From Salegentibacter lacus (GTDB taxonomy: Bacteria > Bacteroidota > Bacteroidia > Flavobacteriales > Flavobacteriaceae), in NCBI RefSeq assembly GCF_020164555.1, contig NZ_JAIQZB010000024.1, positions 1 through 49,933 of the forward strand: DNA of 49,933 nucleotides. Reading direction: 5' to 3'. The position numbers and the translations under genes were made by a program. Every line of letters starts with the position of its first letter. Positions within the stretch are counted from its first letter, which is position 1. The notes under the pieces were generated by a model that was not told where the DNA came from, ran no database searches, and saw nothing but the letters and a program-made list of their open reading frames with translations. Positions 33,023 through 41,153 of this stretch are shown here, piece by piece.

Positions 33023-34339
33023 ATGGAATTGAAAGAAAAATTAGTATCATCATTCCTGGCTTTTGAAGAAGAGTACACAGGAGCTAACGATGATCTTCAT
33101 AAGATAAGAAATCAGGCGATTAAGGACTTTGAAACTATAGGTTTCCCAAGCCGAAAGGAGGAAGATTATAAATACACTTCCCTTAAATCGGTTTTAAAAG
33201 AAGATTACAGTCTTTTTCCGAAGAAGGAAAACGCTATAGAATACAAAGACATTAAAAAATACCTTATTCACGAGATAGATACTTACGACCTGGTATTTAT
33301 AGATGGTATTTATTCATCGCACTTATCCAGCACTACGCACGATAAGATTGACGTTTGCTTAATGTCTTCGGCTTTAAATAAAGATCTTTACAAGCCATTA
33401 ATTGATAATTATTTCAACAAAATTGCTCCAAAAAACGGACTAAACTCGTTGAATACGGCTTTTACAAAAGAAGGTGCGTTTATTCATATTCATAAGAATA
33501 CAATGGCTGATAAGCCAATCCAGATCATAAATTTCTCTACCGGAAATGAATCTTCTATATTGGTGCAGCCTCGTAATTTAATTGTGGTAGACGAGAATTC
33601 ACACTGCCAAATTATTGAGCGTCACCAGAGTTTAACCGAACAACCGGTACTTACTAATTCGGTTACTGAAATATTTGCCGATAAACGTGCTATTGTAGAT
33701 TACTACAAGATTCAGAATGATAAACTTTCGGCTTCTTTAATTGACAATACTTACATCGAACAAAAATCTGAAAGTTTCTGTTCGGTACACACTTTTTCCT
33801 TTGGCGGGAAATTAACCCGAAACAATCTTAACTTCTATCAAAGAGGAGAGCGCATAGATTCTACAATGAAAGGTATAACCATCATTGAAGGGAAACAGCA
33901 CGTAGACCATAACACTTTGGTACACCATATTGAACCAAACTGTGAATCCCACCAGGATTACAAAGGTATTTTTGATGAAAAATCGGTTGGTGTTTTTAAC
34001 GGAAAAGTAGTGGTTGAAAAAGAAGCGCAAAAAACAAACGCATACCAGTCTAACAACAATGTTTTATTAAACGACAAAGCAACCATAAACTCAAAACCTC
34101 AGCTGGAAATTTTTGCAGATGATGTAAAATGTAGCCACGGTTGTACTATTGGGCAGTTAGACGAAGATGCTTTATTTTATCTTCAGTCTCGTGGGATTCC
34201 AAGAAAAGAAGCCAGCGGACTTTTAATGTACGCTTTTGCCAATAATGTATTGGAAAGTGTAAAAATTCCGGAAATTAAAAAGAGAATCAATAAACTTATA
34301 GCCCTTAAACTGGGCGTAGAATTAGGATTCAACTTGTAA
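33023..34339 (+). CDS. sufD: Fe-S cluster assembly protein SufD
   Basis: 438 residues. SufD is a SufB paralogue with the same beta-helix core and forms the SufBC2D scaffold, with roles in iron entry. Family blocks are GFPSRKEEDYKYTSLKSV near the N-terminus, GKQHVDHNTLVHH, and NGKVVVEKEAQKTNAYQSN with LLNDKATINSKPQLEIFADDVKCSHG and IPRKEASGLLMYAFANNVL towards the C-terminus. The KCSHG cysteine and conserved His are present. Followed by sufS at 47 bp. Confidence 0.96.
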   Translation: MELKEKLVSSFLAFEEEYTGANDDLHKIRNQAIKDFETIGFPSRKEEDYKYTSLKSVLKEDYSLFPKKENAIEYKDIKKYLIHEIDTYDLVFIDGIYSSHLSSTTHDKIDVCLMSSALNKDLYKPLIDNYFNKIAPKNGLNSLNTAFTKEGAFIHIHKNTMADKPIQIINFSTGNESSILVQPRNLIVVDENSHCQIIERHQSLTEQPVLTNSVTEIFADKRAIVDYYKIQNDKLSASLIDNTYIEQKSESFCSVHTFSFGGKLTRNNLNFYQRGERIDSTMKGITIIEGKQHVDHNTLVHHIEPNCESHQDYKGIFDEKSVGVFNGKVVVEKEAQKTNAYQSNNNVLLNDKATINSKPQLEIFADDVKCSHGCTIGQLDEDALFYLQSRGIPRKEASGLLMYAFANNVLESVKIPEIKKRINKLIALKLGVELGFNL

Positions 34340-34386
34340 ATCGCTATCTAAAGTAGCTTTAAAAGAATCCTCAAATCAGTATAAAA

Positions 34387-35625
34387 ATGAGCATTGCTAC
34401 TAATAATATAGCATTTAACGTTGAAGATATTAGAAAAGACTTCCCTATTCTGAATAGGGAAGTTAATGGTTATCCCCTGGTTTATCTGGATAATGCGGCA
34501 ACTTCGCAAACTCCAAAACAGGTGATGGATGCTATTGTAGATTATTATTCTAACTACAATGCCAATATTCATCGCGGCGTGCACAGTCTTTCTCAGGAAG
34601 CAACCGATAAATATGAAGGAGCAAGAATAAAAATTCAGCAACATTTTAATGCTGAAAAAGCTCATGAAATTATTTTTACTTCGGGAACCACTCACGGGAT
34701 TAATCTTGTGGCAAGTGGTTTCGCTTCTATTCTCAAAAAGGGGGATGAAATCCTTGTTTCAGCACTAGAGCACCATTCCAATATTGTGCCCTGGCAAATG
34801 CTTTGTGAAAAAACGGGAGCAATCTTGAAGGTAATACCCATGAACGAGCAGGGCGAACTCATTTATGAATCTTTTGAAGAATTGCTTTCAGAAAACACTA
34901 AAGTGGTTTTCCTAAATCACGTTTCAAACGCTTTGGGCACCATTAATCCTATCAAAAAAATTATAGATAAAGCCCACGAAAAAGGCGCCGCTGTTCTAAT
35001 AGATGGCGCGCAGGCTGCTCCGCATATCAAAGCAGATGTGCAGGCACTCGATGTTGATTTCTACGTGGTTTCTGCCCATAAAATGTGCGGTCCAACCGGA
35101 GTTGGCGTTTTATACGGGAAAGAAGAATGGCTCAATAAACTTCCACCCTATCAAGGTGGTGGCGAAATGATCGCAACGGTTAGTTTTGAAAAAACAACCT
35201 ATGCTGAACTTCCGCATAAATTTGAAGCCGGCACGCCCAATATATGTGGTGGTATCGCTTTTGGCGCAGCCATAGATTATATGAACGCTATCGGTTTTGA
35301 AGCTATTGCCCACTACGAAGAGGAATTGCTGGATTATGCCACTTTAAAACTTCAGGAAATTGAAGGAATGGAACTCTACGGGACTTCGAGAGAAAAAACC
35401 GCCGTGATTTCCTTTAATATTGAAGGGCTTCATCCGTATGATATTGGTACGCTTGTCGACAAAATGGGTATAGCGGTAAGAACGGGACATCATTGTGCCC
35501 AGCCTATTATGGATTTTTATAAAATTCCGGGCACTGTAAGGGCTTCTTTCTCGTTTTACAATACAAAAGAAGAAATTGACCGGTTTATCGATGCGGTTAA
35601 AAAAGCTAAATCAATGCTCTCTTAA
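34387..35625 (+). CDS. sufS: Cysteine desulfurase SufS
   Basis: 412-residue PLP enzyme of NifS group II. The cofactor lysine is K232 (VVSAHKMCGPTG) and the catalytic Cys is C370 (RTGHHCAQPIM), in the RxGHHCA context of SufS rather than IscS. YLDNAATSQTPKQVMDA near the start, with NIHRGVHSLS, also matches. It removes sulfur from cysteine and passes the persulfide to SufE, encoded two genes downstream. Cytoplasmic. The META lipoprotein gene starts 10 bp after its stop. Confidence 0.97.
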   Translation: MSIATNNIAFNVEDIRKDFPILNREVNGYPLVYLDNAATSQTPKQVMDAIVDYYSNYNANIHRGVHSLSQEATDKYEGARIKIQQHFNAEKAHEIIFTSGTTHGINLVASGFASILKKGDEILVSALEHHSNIVPWQMLCEKTGAILKVIPMNEQGELIYESFEELLSENTKVVFLNHVSNALGTINPIKKIIDKAHEKGAAVLIDGAQAAPHIKADVQALDVDFYVVSAHKMCGPTGVGVLYGKEEWLNKLPPYQGGGEMIATVSFEKTTYAELPHKFEAGTPNICGGIAFGAAIDYMNAIGFEAIAHYEEELLDYATLKLQEIEGMELYGTSREKTAVISFNIEGLHPYDIGTLVDKMGIAVRTGHHCAQPIMDFYKIPGTVRASFSFYNTKEEIDRFIDAVKKAKSMLS

Positions 35626-35635
35626 TTAATAAAGA

Positions 35636-36064
35636 ATGAAAAAGATCTTATTCTTAATCAGTGTGTTTTTAATAGTTTCATGCGGAAATTCAGAAGAAAA
35701 GATTTCAGAAGATCCTGCAGATTTAAAATCCATTAATAGCGATTATGAATTGTTGGAGATGGATGGGGAAGATATTTCTTCCGAAGGTTTTATTTTAAAT
35801 TTTAATGGAGAAGAACAAAGACTTTCGGGAAAAACAGGTTGCAATAATTTTGTAGCGACTTATAAAATTGAAGATTCCATTATTAAATTCAATCCTCCGA
35901 TGGGAACAAAAATGTACTGCGAAGGACAGATGGAATATGAAGAGATTTTTAATGAAGTAATCCCAGAAATTAGAAATGTTAGAATTAGCGATAAAGATTT
36001 AATATTTTTATCTGGAGAAAATCAGGAGCTTTTAAACCTGCAAAAAACAGAAGACAGTGAGTAA
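35636..36064 (+). CDS. META-domain (HslJ-like) lipoprotein
   Basis: 142 residues with lipobox Cys16 (LIVSCGNS), so a predicted lipoprotein. The mature domain has the META pattern (YELLEMDGEDI ... SGKTGCNNFVATY ... FNPPMGTKMYCEG) with two Cys and a GCNNF turn like HslJ. META proteins are linked to stress or antibiotic tolerance, but the precise function is unknown. It sits between sufS and sufE and overlaps the GTG start of sufE by 8 bp, so it is translationally linked to the operon. Confidence 0.8.
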   Translation: MKKILFLISVFLIVSCGNSEEKISEDPADLKSINSDYELLEMDGEDISSEGFILNFNGEEQRLSGKTGCNNFVATYKIEDSIIKFNPPMGTKMYCEGQMEYEEIFNEVIPEIRNVRISDKDLIFLSGENQELLNLQKTEDSE

Positions 36065-36485
36065 GACGATACAGGAAATACAGGAAGAGATTGTAGACGA
36101 GTTCGCGATGTTCGAGGACTGGATGCAGCGTTATGAATATATGATAGAGCTTGGAAAAGCACTTCCTTTAATTGACGAAAAATACAAAATTGACGAAAAC
36201 CTTATTAAAGGTTGCCAAAGTAAAGTGTGGGTTCACGCCGAGCTGGAAGATGAAAAACTGGTTTTTACCGCAGATAGCGACGCTATAATCACCAAAGGAA
36301 TTGTAGCTATTTTGATCAGGGCCTTTTCCAATCATCATCCTTCGGCAATTATTGAAGCCGACACGAAATTTATTGATGATATTGGCTTGAAAGAGCATTT
36401 GTCTCCTACCCGCGCCAATGGTTTGGTGAGTATGATCAAACAACTTAAAATGTATGCCGTGGCATACCAAACACAACTCAATTAA
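36057..36485 (+). CDS. sufE: Sulfur acceptor SufE
   Basis: 142 residues. The persulfide-carrying Cys is C53 in IKGCQSKVW, the SufE active-site motif. The N-terminal helix (EIVDEFAMFEDWMQRYEYMIELG) and the final ANGLVSMI segment match the family. It stimulates SufS and carries sulfur to SufB. The start is a GTG at 36057, inside the last codons of the META lipoprotein gene; it gives the expected N-terminus, and no in-frame ATG is available before Met18. Confidence 0.93.
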   Translation: MSKTIQEIQEEIVDEFAMFEDWMQRYEYMIELGKALPLIDEKYKIDENLIKGCQSKVWVHAELEDEKLVFTADSDAIITKGIVAILIRAFSNHHPSAIIEADTKFIDDIGLKEHLSPTRANGLVSMIKQLKMYAVAYQTQLN

Positions 36486-36486
36486 G

Positions 36487-36810
36487 ATGGAACAAGAAAT
36501 AAACACCGAGGAATTAGGAGAAAAAATCGTAAAGGTTTTAAAAACCATTTACGACCCTGAAATCCCTGTAGATATATACGAATTAGGCCTTATTTACGAT
36601 GTGATGGTAAATACCGATCACGAAGTAAAAATCTTAATGACATTAACCACACCTAACTGCCCGGTAGCCGAAAGTTTACCGCAGGAAGTAAAGGAAAGGG
36701 TAGCTTCTATCGATACGGTGAAAGATGCCGAGGTAGAAATTACTTTCGATCCGCCGTGGAACCAGGATCTTATTAGCGAAGAAGCAAAACTGGAATTAGG
36801 ACTTTTATAA
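36487..36810 (+). CDS. SufT-like DUF59/MIP18-family Fe-S maturation factor
   Basis: About 107 residues in one MIP18/DUF59 domain: TIYDPEIPVDIYELGLIYDV, then LTTPNCPVAESLP with the conserved Cys, and ITFDPPWNQDLIS. Members aid maturation of Fe-S proteins in the cytoplasm, and the C-terminal domain of SufT is of this type. The ATG at 36487 is 1 bp after the sufE stop and is preferred to an in-frame ATG at 36454 inside sufE. Part of the suf operon by spacing. Confidence 0.9.
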   Translation: MEQEINTEELGEKIVKVLKTIYDPEIPVDIYELGLIYDVMVNTDHEVKILMTLTTPNCPVAESLPQEVKERVASIDTVKDAEVEITFDPPWNQDLISEEAKLELGLL

Positions 36811-36846
36811 GCTATAATTTTTAATCATTAAATTCGACTTTAATTT

Positions 36847-37359
36847 ATGGCTGAAGAAATTGTAAACCGGATAGCCAATAGCAAACTTATCACGTTTAAT
36901 CTTGAGGATTATTATCCTGAAGGGGAACGCGTGTTGTTTGATGTTAAAGACTGGCTTCTGGAAGGTTTTGTACTGCGCGAGGGTGAGTTTAGGCAACAGG
37001 CTAAAAACCACGATTGGAGCCAGTACGAAGGCAAATTCATTGCACTTACCTGCTCCAGCGATGCGATTATCCCGGCCTGGGCATTTATGTTATTGGCTAC
37101 CTATTTACAGCCTTACGCAAAAAAAGTAATAACCGGCAATCTGGAAACACTGGAAACCGTGCTATATACGGAAGTTATTCAGAAAATGGATCTTAACGAT
37201 CTTACAGATAAACCTGTGATTATCAAAGGCTGTTCCCACAAACCGGTGCCTAAAAATGCTTATTTGCTTTTAATAGAAAAACTACAACCCGTAGTTAAAA
37301 GTTTAATGTATGGTGAGGCCTGCTCATCGGTACCCTTGTATAAAAAACCAAAAAATTAA
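36847..37359 (+). CDS. DUF2480 family protein
   Basis: 170 residues. The sequence (MAEEIVNRIANSKLITFNLEDYYPEGER, WLLEGFVLREGEFRQ, CSSDAIIPAWAFMLLATYLQP, KGCSHKPVPKNAYLLL, YGEACSSVPLYK) matches DUF2480, a Bacteroidetes family commonly found after suf genes. The conserved Cys/His residues in KGCSHK and EACSS could bind metal or a cluster (inference). No signal peptide, so cytoplasmic. Function unknown; position suggests a role in Fe-S assembly or sulfur transfer. Confidence 0.85.
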   Translation: MAEEIVNRIANSKLITFNLEDYYPEGERVLFDVKDWLLEGFVLREGEFRQQAKNHDWSQYEGKFIALTCSSDAIIPAWAFMLLATYLQPYAKKVITGNLETLETVLYTEVIQKMDLNDLTDKPVIIKGCSHKPVPKNAYLLLIEKLQPVVKSLMYGEACSSVPLYKKPKN

Positions 37360-37455
37360 GATGAACCAGTATGATGCTGGATGCAAAATTAACAATACCA
37401 GGAAGTGGTTATATTCCTGTATTAGCGTTCAGGTGACATTCAGAATTATAAGAAA

Positions 37456-38346
37456 ATGAAAAAATTAATACTTGCTTTCGTCCTATTTGGCGGAATTTTT
37501 AATTTATCGGCTCAGGAAGAGGAAGAAGAACAAAAACAAGGATGGACTAAAGAAGGAAACATTTCCTTGCTTTTTAATCAATCGGCCTTTAACGAAGAAT
37601 GGACTGGCGGGGGGACTTCAAACCTTGCAGGGAATTTACTTTTTGATTATAATTTCAATTATCTAAAAGACGATTTTACCTGGGACAATAGGTTGCTTTT
37701 GGACTATGGAATCACCAAGCAACGTAGTGATGAGTTTGCAAGAAAAACAAGTGACCGTTTAGAACTTAACTCAATCGCAGGGAAGCAAGTACAGGACTCC
37801 AACTGGTATTATTCACTTTTTCTTAATTTTAGAACACAAATTACCAAAGGTTATAAATTTGGTGAAGACGAAACCGGAGAAACTACCCGAACAGAATATA
37901 CTAACTTTTTATCACCCGCCTACCTTCAGTTTGGCCCCGGGATGATGTGGAAAAAAAGTGAAAATTTCTATGTAAATATTGCACCGGCTACCGGTAGAAT
38001 GGTTTTTGTTGATAAAGATTTCACTTCGGGGCCAGATTATACAGATGGCGATTATTTTGGAGTAGATGCTAATAAAGCGATGCGTTTTGAATTTGGCGCC
38101 TCGGTTTCTGGATACGCTAAATTTGATGTTATTGAAAATGTAACGATGGAAAATCTACTTAACTTATATTCCAATTACCTCGAAGACCCGCAGAACGTAG
38201 ATATCGATTATACCATGAACATGAAAATGAAGATTAACGATTACCTTTCTACAAATCTTATTTTTCAGGCTATTTATGATGATAATGCTGTAAAAGGCTT
38301 CCAAATCAGGGAGGTTTTCGGTTTAGGATTTAACTATGGATTTTAA
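37456..38346 (+). CDS. DUF3078 secreted outer-membrane beta-barrel-like protein
   Basis: 296 residues. Signal peptide MKKLILAFVLFGGIFNLSAQ. The mature part is rich in aromatic-ending strands (WTKEGNISLLFNQSAFNEEWTGGGTSNLAGNLLFDYNF; LLLDYGITKQRSDEF) and ends VFGLGFNYGF, a C-terminal Phe as in outer-membrane barrels. The pattern is that of DUF3078. Often adjacent to suf/DUF2480 genes in flavobacteria, but no functional link is known. The 96-bp gap before it shows no -7 box, so it may be transcribed with suf. The terminator at 38463 follows. Confidence 0.82.
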   Translation: MKKLILAFVLFGGIFNLSAQEEEEEQKQGWTKEGNISLLFNQSAFNEEWTGGGTSNLAGNLLFDYNFNYLKDDFTWDNRLLLDYGITKQRSDEFARKTSDRLELNSIAGKQVQDSNWYYSLFLNFRTQITKGYKFGEDETGETTRTEYTNFLSPAYLQFGPGMMWKKSENFYVNIAPATGRMVFVDKDFTSGPDYTDGDYFGVDANKAMRFEFGASVSGYAKFDVIENVTMENLLNLYSNYLEDPQNVDIDYTMNMKMKINDYLSTNLIFQAIYDDNAVKGFQIREVFGLGFNYGF

Positions 38347-38372
38347 AATATTACAAATAAACTAGCCCGTAA

Positions 38373-38444
38373 CGTCAAGCTGAACTCGTTTCAGCATCTA
38401 TCCTGATCTGGAAACTACTTAGACGCTGAAATAAACAGCGTGAC
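38373..38444. repeat. Dispersed palindromic element copy
   Basis: Left arm CGTCAAGCTGAACTCG, then TTTCAGC; right arm GACGCTGAAATAAACAGCGTGAC. Same layout as the element at 8682-8761, with compensated stem changes (AGCTGAA/TTCAGC; GCTG/CAGC), which suggests that the hairpins are kept. Confidence 0.7.
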
Positions 38445-38462
38445 TGTAAACAAACTAAAAAC

Positions 38463-38490
38463 AACCTGCCCTAATACGGCAGGTTTGTTA
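38463..38490 (+). terminator. Intrinsic terminator after DUF3078 / suf region
   Basis: AACCTGCC (38463-38470) pairs with GGCAGGTT (38478-38485) around a 7-nt loop, followed by a T-rich stretch. A plausible end of the long suf transcript. Confidence 0.75.
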
Positions 38491-38561
38491 TTTTATTAGA
38501 TTTTTTAGTTAAATATATGTTGAAATAATTTCCGCAAAAATCGCAGTAGCAATCTATTGTG

Positions 38562-38569
38562 TAACTTTG
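38562..38569 (+). promoter_or_regulatory. hflX -7 box TAACTTTG, 5 nt before the ATG
   Basis: Exact TAnnTTTG match ending 5 nt before the ATG at 38575, the same geometry as at mfd. It predicts a near-leaderless mRNA and makes the in-frame TTG at 38557 unusable. No clear -33 TTG. Confidence 0.6.
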
Positions 38570-38574
38570 TATTT

Positions 38575-39795
38575 ATGATTGAAAAAACCGACCTAACCCA
38601 CGAAAAAGCTGTTCTAATTGGTATTGTAACCAAAGAACAGGGGCACGATAAATTAAAAGAATATCTGGACGAATTAGAGTTCCTAACCTATACCGCCGGC
38701 GGGGAAGTGATTAAGCGTTTCAGCCAGAATATGGACAAGCCCAACCCCAAAACATTTATTGGGACAGGGAAAATGAATGAATTAAAAGAATTCGTTGATG
38801 AAAATGATGTAGGTACCGCTATTTTTGATGATGAACTTTCTCCTGCACAGCAAAAGAATATTGAAAAAATCTTAAAGTGTAAAGTATTAGATAGAACTAC
38901 GCTTATTCTCGATATTTTTGCCCAACGGGCACAAACCAGCTACGCGAGGACACAGGTAGAACTGGCACAATATGAATATTTACTACCAAGACTTGCCGGT
39001 ATGTGGACTCACCTTGAACGCCAGCGTGGTGGTATTGGAATGCGTGGACCCGGGGAAACAGAAATAGAGACTGACCGTAGGATTGTTCGGGATAAAATTG
39101 CGCTTTTAAAAAAGAAACTGGAAACTATAGACAAGCAAATGGAAGTGCAACGCGGTAACCGCGGTCAATTGGTTAGGGTGGCATTAGTAGGTTACACAAA
39201 CGTTGGAAAATCTACCTTAATGAATACCATTAGCAAGAGTGAGGTTTTTGCAGAAAATAAGCTTTTCGCAACTTTAGATACTACGGTAAGAAAAGTCGTG
39301 ATTCGCAATTTACCATTCCTTTTAACGGATACGGTTGGGTTTATAAGGAAACTTCCCACGCAACTGGTAGAGTCTTTTAAATCGACCTTAGATGAAGTTA
39401 GGGAATCCGATTTGTTACTGCACGTAGTAGATATTTCACATCCCAATTTTGAAGATCATATAGAGTCTGTTAACCAGATCATGAGCGAGATTAAGAGTAA
39501 TGACAAACCAACCATTATGGTTTTTAATAAGATCGATCAATATGAAGCTGAAGAAATTGAAGAGGACGATTTAATTACTGAAAAAACGAAGGAGCATTAC
39601 ACACTTAAAGAATGGAAGCAAACCTGGATGAACAAAATGGGCGATAATGTCTTGTTTATTTCAGCTTTGAACAATGAGAATATGGAGGATTTCCGCAGAA
39701 AAGTTTATGAAGCGGTTCGTAAAATCCATATTACCCGTTTCCCTTATAATAATTTTCTCTATCCGGAATATGATAAATATGGAGAGGAAAAATAG
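38575..39795 (+). CDS. hflX: Ribosome-associated GTPase HflX
   Basis: 406 residues. The HflX N-terminal domain (FIGTGKMNELKEFV, then DRTTLILDIFAQRAQTSYARTQVELAQYEYLLPRL) leads through a glycine-rich RGGIGMRGPGETEIETDRR linker and coiled coil to the G domain: G1 GYTNVGKST, G2 ATLDTT, G3 DTVGFI, G4 NKID and a G5-like ISALN. HflX splits stalled or heat-damaged ribosomes. The insert EAEEIEEDDLITEKTKEH after G4 is acidic. The ATG at 38575 is chosen because a TAnnTTTG box ends 5 nt before it. Confidence 0.95.
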   Translation: MIEKTDLTHEKAVLIGIVTKEQGHDKLKEYLDELEFLTYTAGGEVIKRFSQNMDKPNPKTFIGTGKMNELKEFVDENDVGTAIFDDELSPAQQKNIEKILKCKVLDRTTLILDIFAQRAQTSYARTQVELAQYEYLLPRLAGMWTHLERQRGGIGMRGPGETEIETDRRIVRDKIALLKKKLETIDKQMEVQRGNRGQLVRVALVGYTNVGKSTLMNTISKSEVFAENKLFATLDTTVRKVVIRNLPFLLTDTVGFIRKLPTQLVESFKSTLDEVRESDLLLHVVDISHPNFEDHIESVNQIMSEIKSNDKPTIMVFNKIDQYEAEEIEEDDLITEKTKEHYTLKEWKQTWMNKMGDNVLFISALNNENMEDFRRKVYEAVRKIHITRFPYNNFLYPEYDKYGEEK

Positions 39796-39817
39796 AGTTC
39801 GGGTGAAAAACTTGGGA

Positions 39818-39897
39818 CGTCAAGCTGAACGGGTTTCAGCTTCTAATATGATTTCAATATCTAAAACCTTAGACCCTGAAATAAATTCAGGGTTACG
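39818..39897. repeat. Dispersed palindromic element, complete copy
   Basis: Left arm CGTCAAGCTGAACGGG, then TTTCAGCTTCTAA; right arm AGACCCTGAAATAAATTC, then AGGGTTACG. The right arm closely matches the one inside mfd. It sits between hflX and a secreted-protein gene. Confidence 0.8.
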
Positions 39898-39964
39898 ACT
39901 TAAAATCTTCTAAAAAATTATATGTTTTTTTTAGTAAATTAGAGTAGACCAATAACTTACTACA

Positions 39965-40693
39965 ATGAAAAATTTAATCTTACTAGCCTTGCTTTTTTGC
40001 TTCGGAATAATGACCGCTCAGGAATTGGATGGTGCCTGGAAATTAATCGAAAAGGACGGTAAAGCTGTTAATGATCGGGAAGTGATTAAAATTATACAGG
40101 ATGGTTATTTTGCCTTAGGATCTAAAAATCTTAGTGATGATGAATTTTTGGGTGCCGCCGGAGGGGAACTCAGCCTCAAAGATGAAACCCTTACTGAAAA
40201 AAGGGATTTTGACACTTATGATCCTGAAAAAATTGGCGCAGAACACGAATATAACATATTCTGGGAAGGAGATAATAAAATGGAAATCTCTGACGGAATT
40301 ACCACTAAAATTTGGGAACGAGTTGCAGATAAAACCGATGCCCTAACCGGTACTTGGGTAATTACCGGCCGTGAAAGAGATGGCGAGATGAACACGATGA
40401 CTCCAGGCGACAGGCGTACGGTAAAGATCTTAAGTGGTGGCAGGTTTCAATGGATCGCATTTAACTCGGCTACCAAAGAATTTAACGGAACCGGCGGAGG
40501 AACCTATACCGCCGAAGATGGAAAATACATTGAAAATATTGAGTTCTTCTCAAGAGATGTCAGTCGTGTAGGTGCCAGTTTAGAATTTCAATATGAAGTG
40601 AAAAATGGCAAATGGCATCACAAAGGAAAAAGTTCTAAAGGAGATCCTATTTATGAAATCTGGTCGCCATACAGCGAGGCTTATCAGAAATAA
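39965..40693 (+). CDS. Secreted protein with two tandem lipocalin-like repeats
   Basis: 242 residues. Signal peptide MKNLILLALLFCFGIMTAQ. Two homologous halves are visible: about 20-118 (LDGAWKLIEKDGK ... VIKIIQDGYFAL ... AAGGELSLKD ... TTKIWERV) and about 123-237 (LTGTWVITGRERDGE ... TVKILSGGRFQWI ... GTGGGTYTAED ... IYEIWSPY). Each half starts with the GxW motif of small lipocalin-like barrels. Flavobacterial relatives are called only 'membrane or secreted protein'. A ligand-binding role is a guess. Convergent with the next gene (22-bp gap). Confidence 0.68.
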   Translation: MKNLILLALLFCFGIMTAQELDGAWKLIEKDGKAVNDREVIKIIQDGYFALGSKNLSDDEFLGAAGGELSLKDETLTEKRDFDTYDPEKIGAEHEYNIFWEGDNKMEISDGITTKIWERVADKTDALTGTWVITGRERDGEMNTMTPGDRRTVKILSGGRFQWIAFNSATKEFNGTGGGTYTAEDGKYIENIEFFSRDVSRVGASLEFQYEVKNGKWHHKGKSSKGDPIYEIWSPYSEAYQK

Positions 40694-40715
40694 CTTTCAA
40701 AAATATTATTCAAAA

Positions 40716-41123
40716 TCACCTCACTAAGAAAGCCTCTTTTGGCATGTAGAATTCGCCCTGAGGAACTTCTTTTAGGTAAAACCGAATCGCTTTTTCGCTG
40801 TCTATATATTGTAAACGTATTTTCCCGGAAGTATAACTCACAGCACTTTCTATGGTGCCATCGTAAACTCCTTCTGCAATTTTAATAAGACTAATTGTAA
40901 ATGCATTTCCATTTTTTCTTTGACAATCGGTATTTTCTCCCTGTGCGAAAATTACACAGTGATTGCCTTTAATACTTCCCTGACTTTCATATTCCAGCTC
41001 TAATTCCATGGTGTTTTGTCCATCTGGAGACTCCCAAAACCAATTACCGGCAAAATCCTGGGAAAACTGGGCGAATCCTAAATTGGTAGTAAGTAAAAAC
41101 AGAAAGAGTAAAGTTTGCTTCAT
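40716..41123 (-). CDS. Small secreted protein, unknown
   Basis: 135 residues. Signal peptide MKQTLLFLFLLTTNLGFAQ. The mature part is beta-rich, beginning FAGNWFWESPDGQNTMELELEYES and ending FYMPKEAFLVR, with two Cys (NHCVIF, NTDCQRK) that could form a disulfide. The GNWFWES start is lipocalin-like, as in the convergent neighbour. No family recognised. It lies 30 bp downstream of the DUF5689 gene and may share its transcript, which would tie it to the TonB-dependent receptor operon. Confidence 0.6.
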   Translation of the reverse strand: MKQTLLFLFLLTTNLGFAQFSQDFAGNWFWESPDGQNTMELELEYESQGSIKGNHCVIFAQGENTDCQRKNGNAFTISLIKIAEGVYDGTIESAVSYTSGKIRLQYIDSEKAIRFYLKEVPQGEFYMPKEAFLVR

Positions 41124-41153
41124 ATTCCGATTTTAAAATGATAAACAATTTAC

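Noticed and set aside
36454-36486. Upstream in-frame ATG for the SufT-like gene
   Set aside because: It would overlap sufE by 32 bp and add 11 residues not typical of the family. The ATG at 36487 follows the sufE stop directly.
38557-38574. TTG-started extension of HflX by six residues
   Set aside because: The codons overlap the TAACTTTG -7 box. The ATG at 38575 fits both promoter and family.
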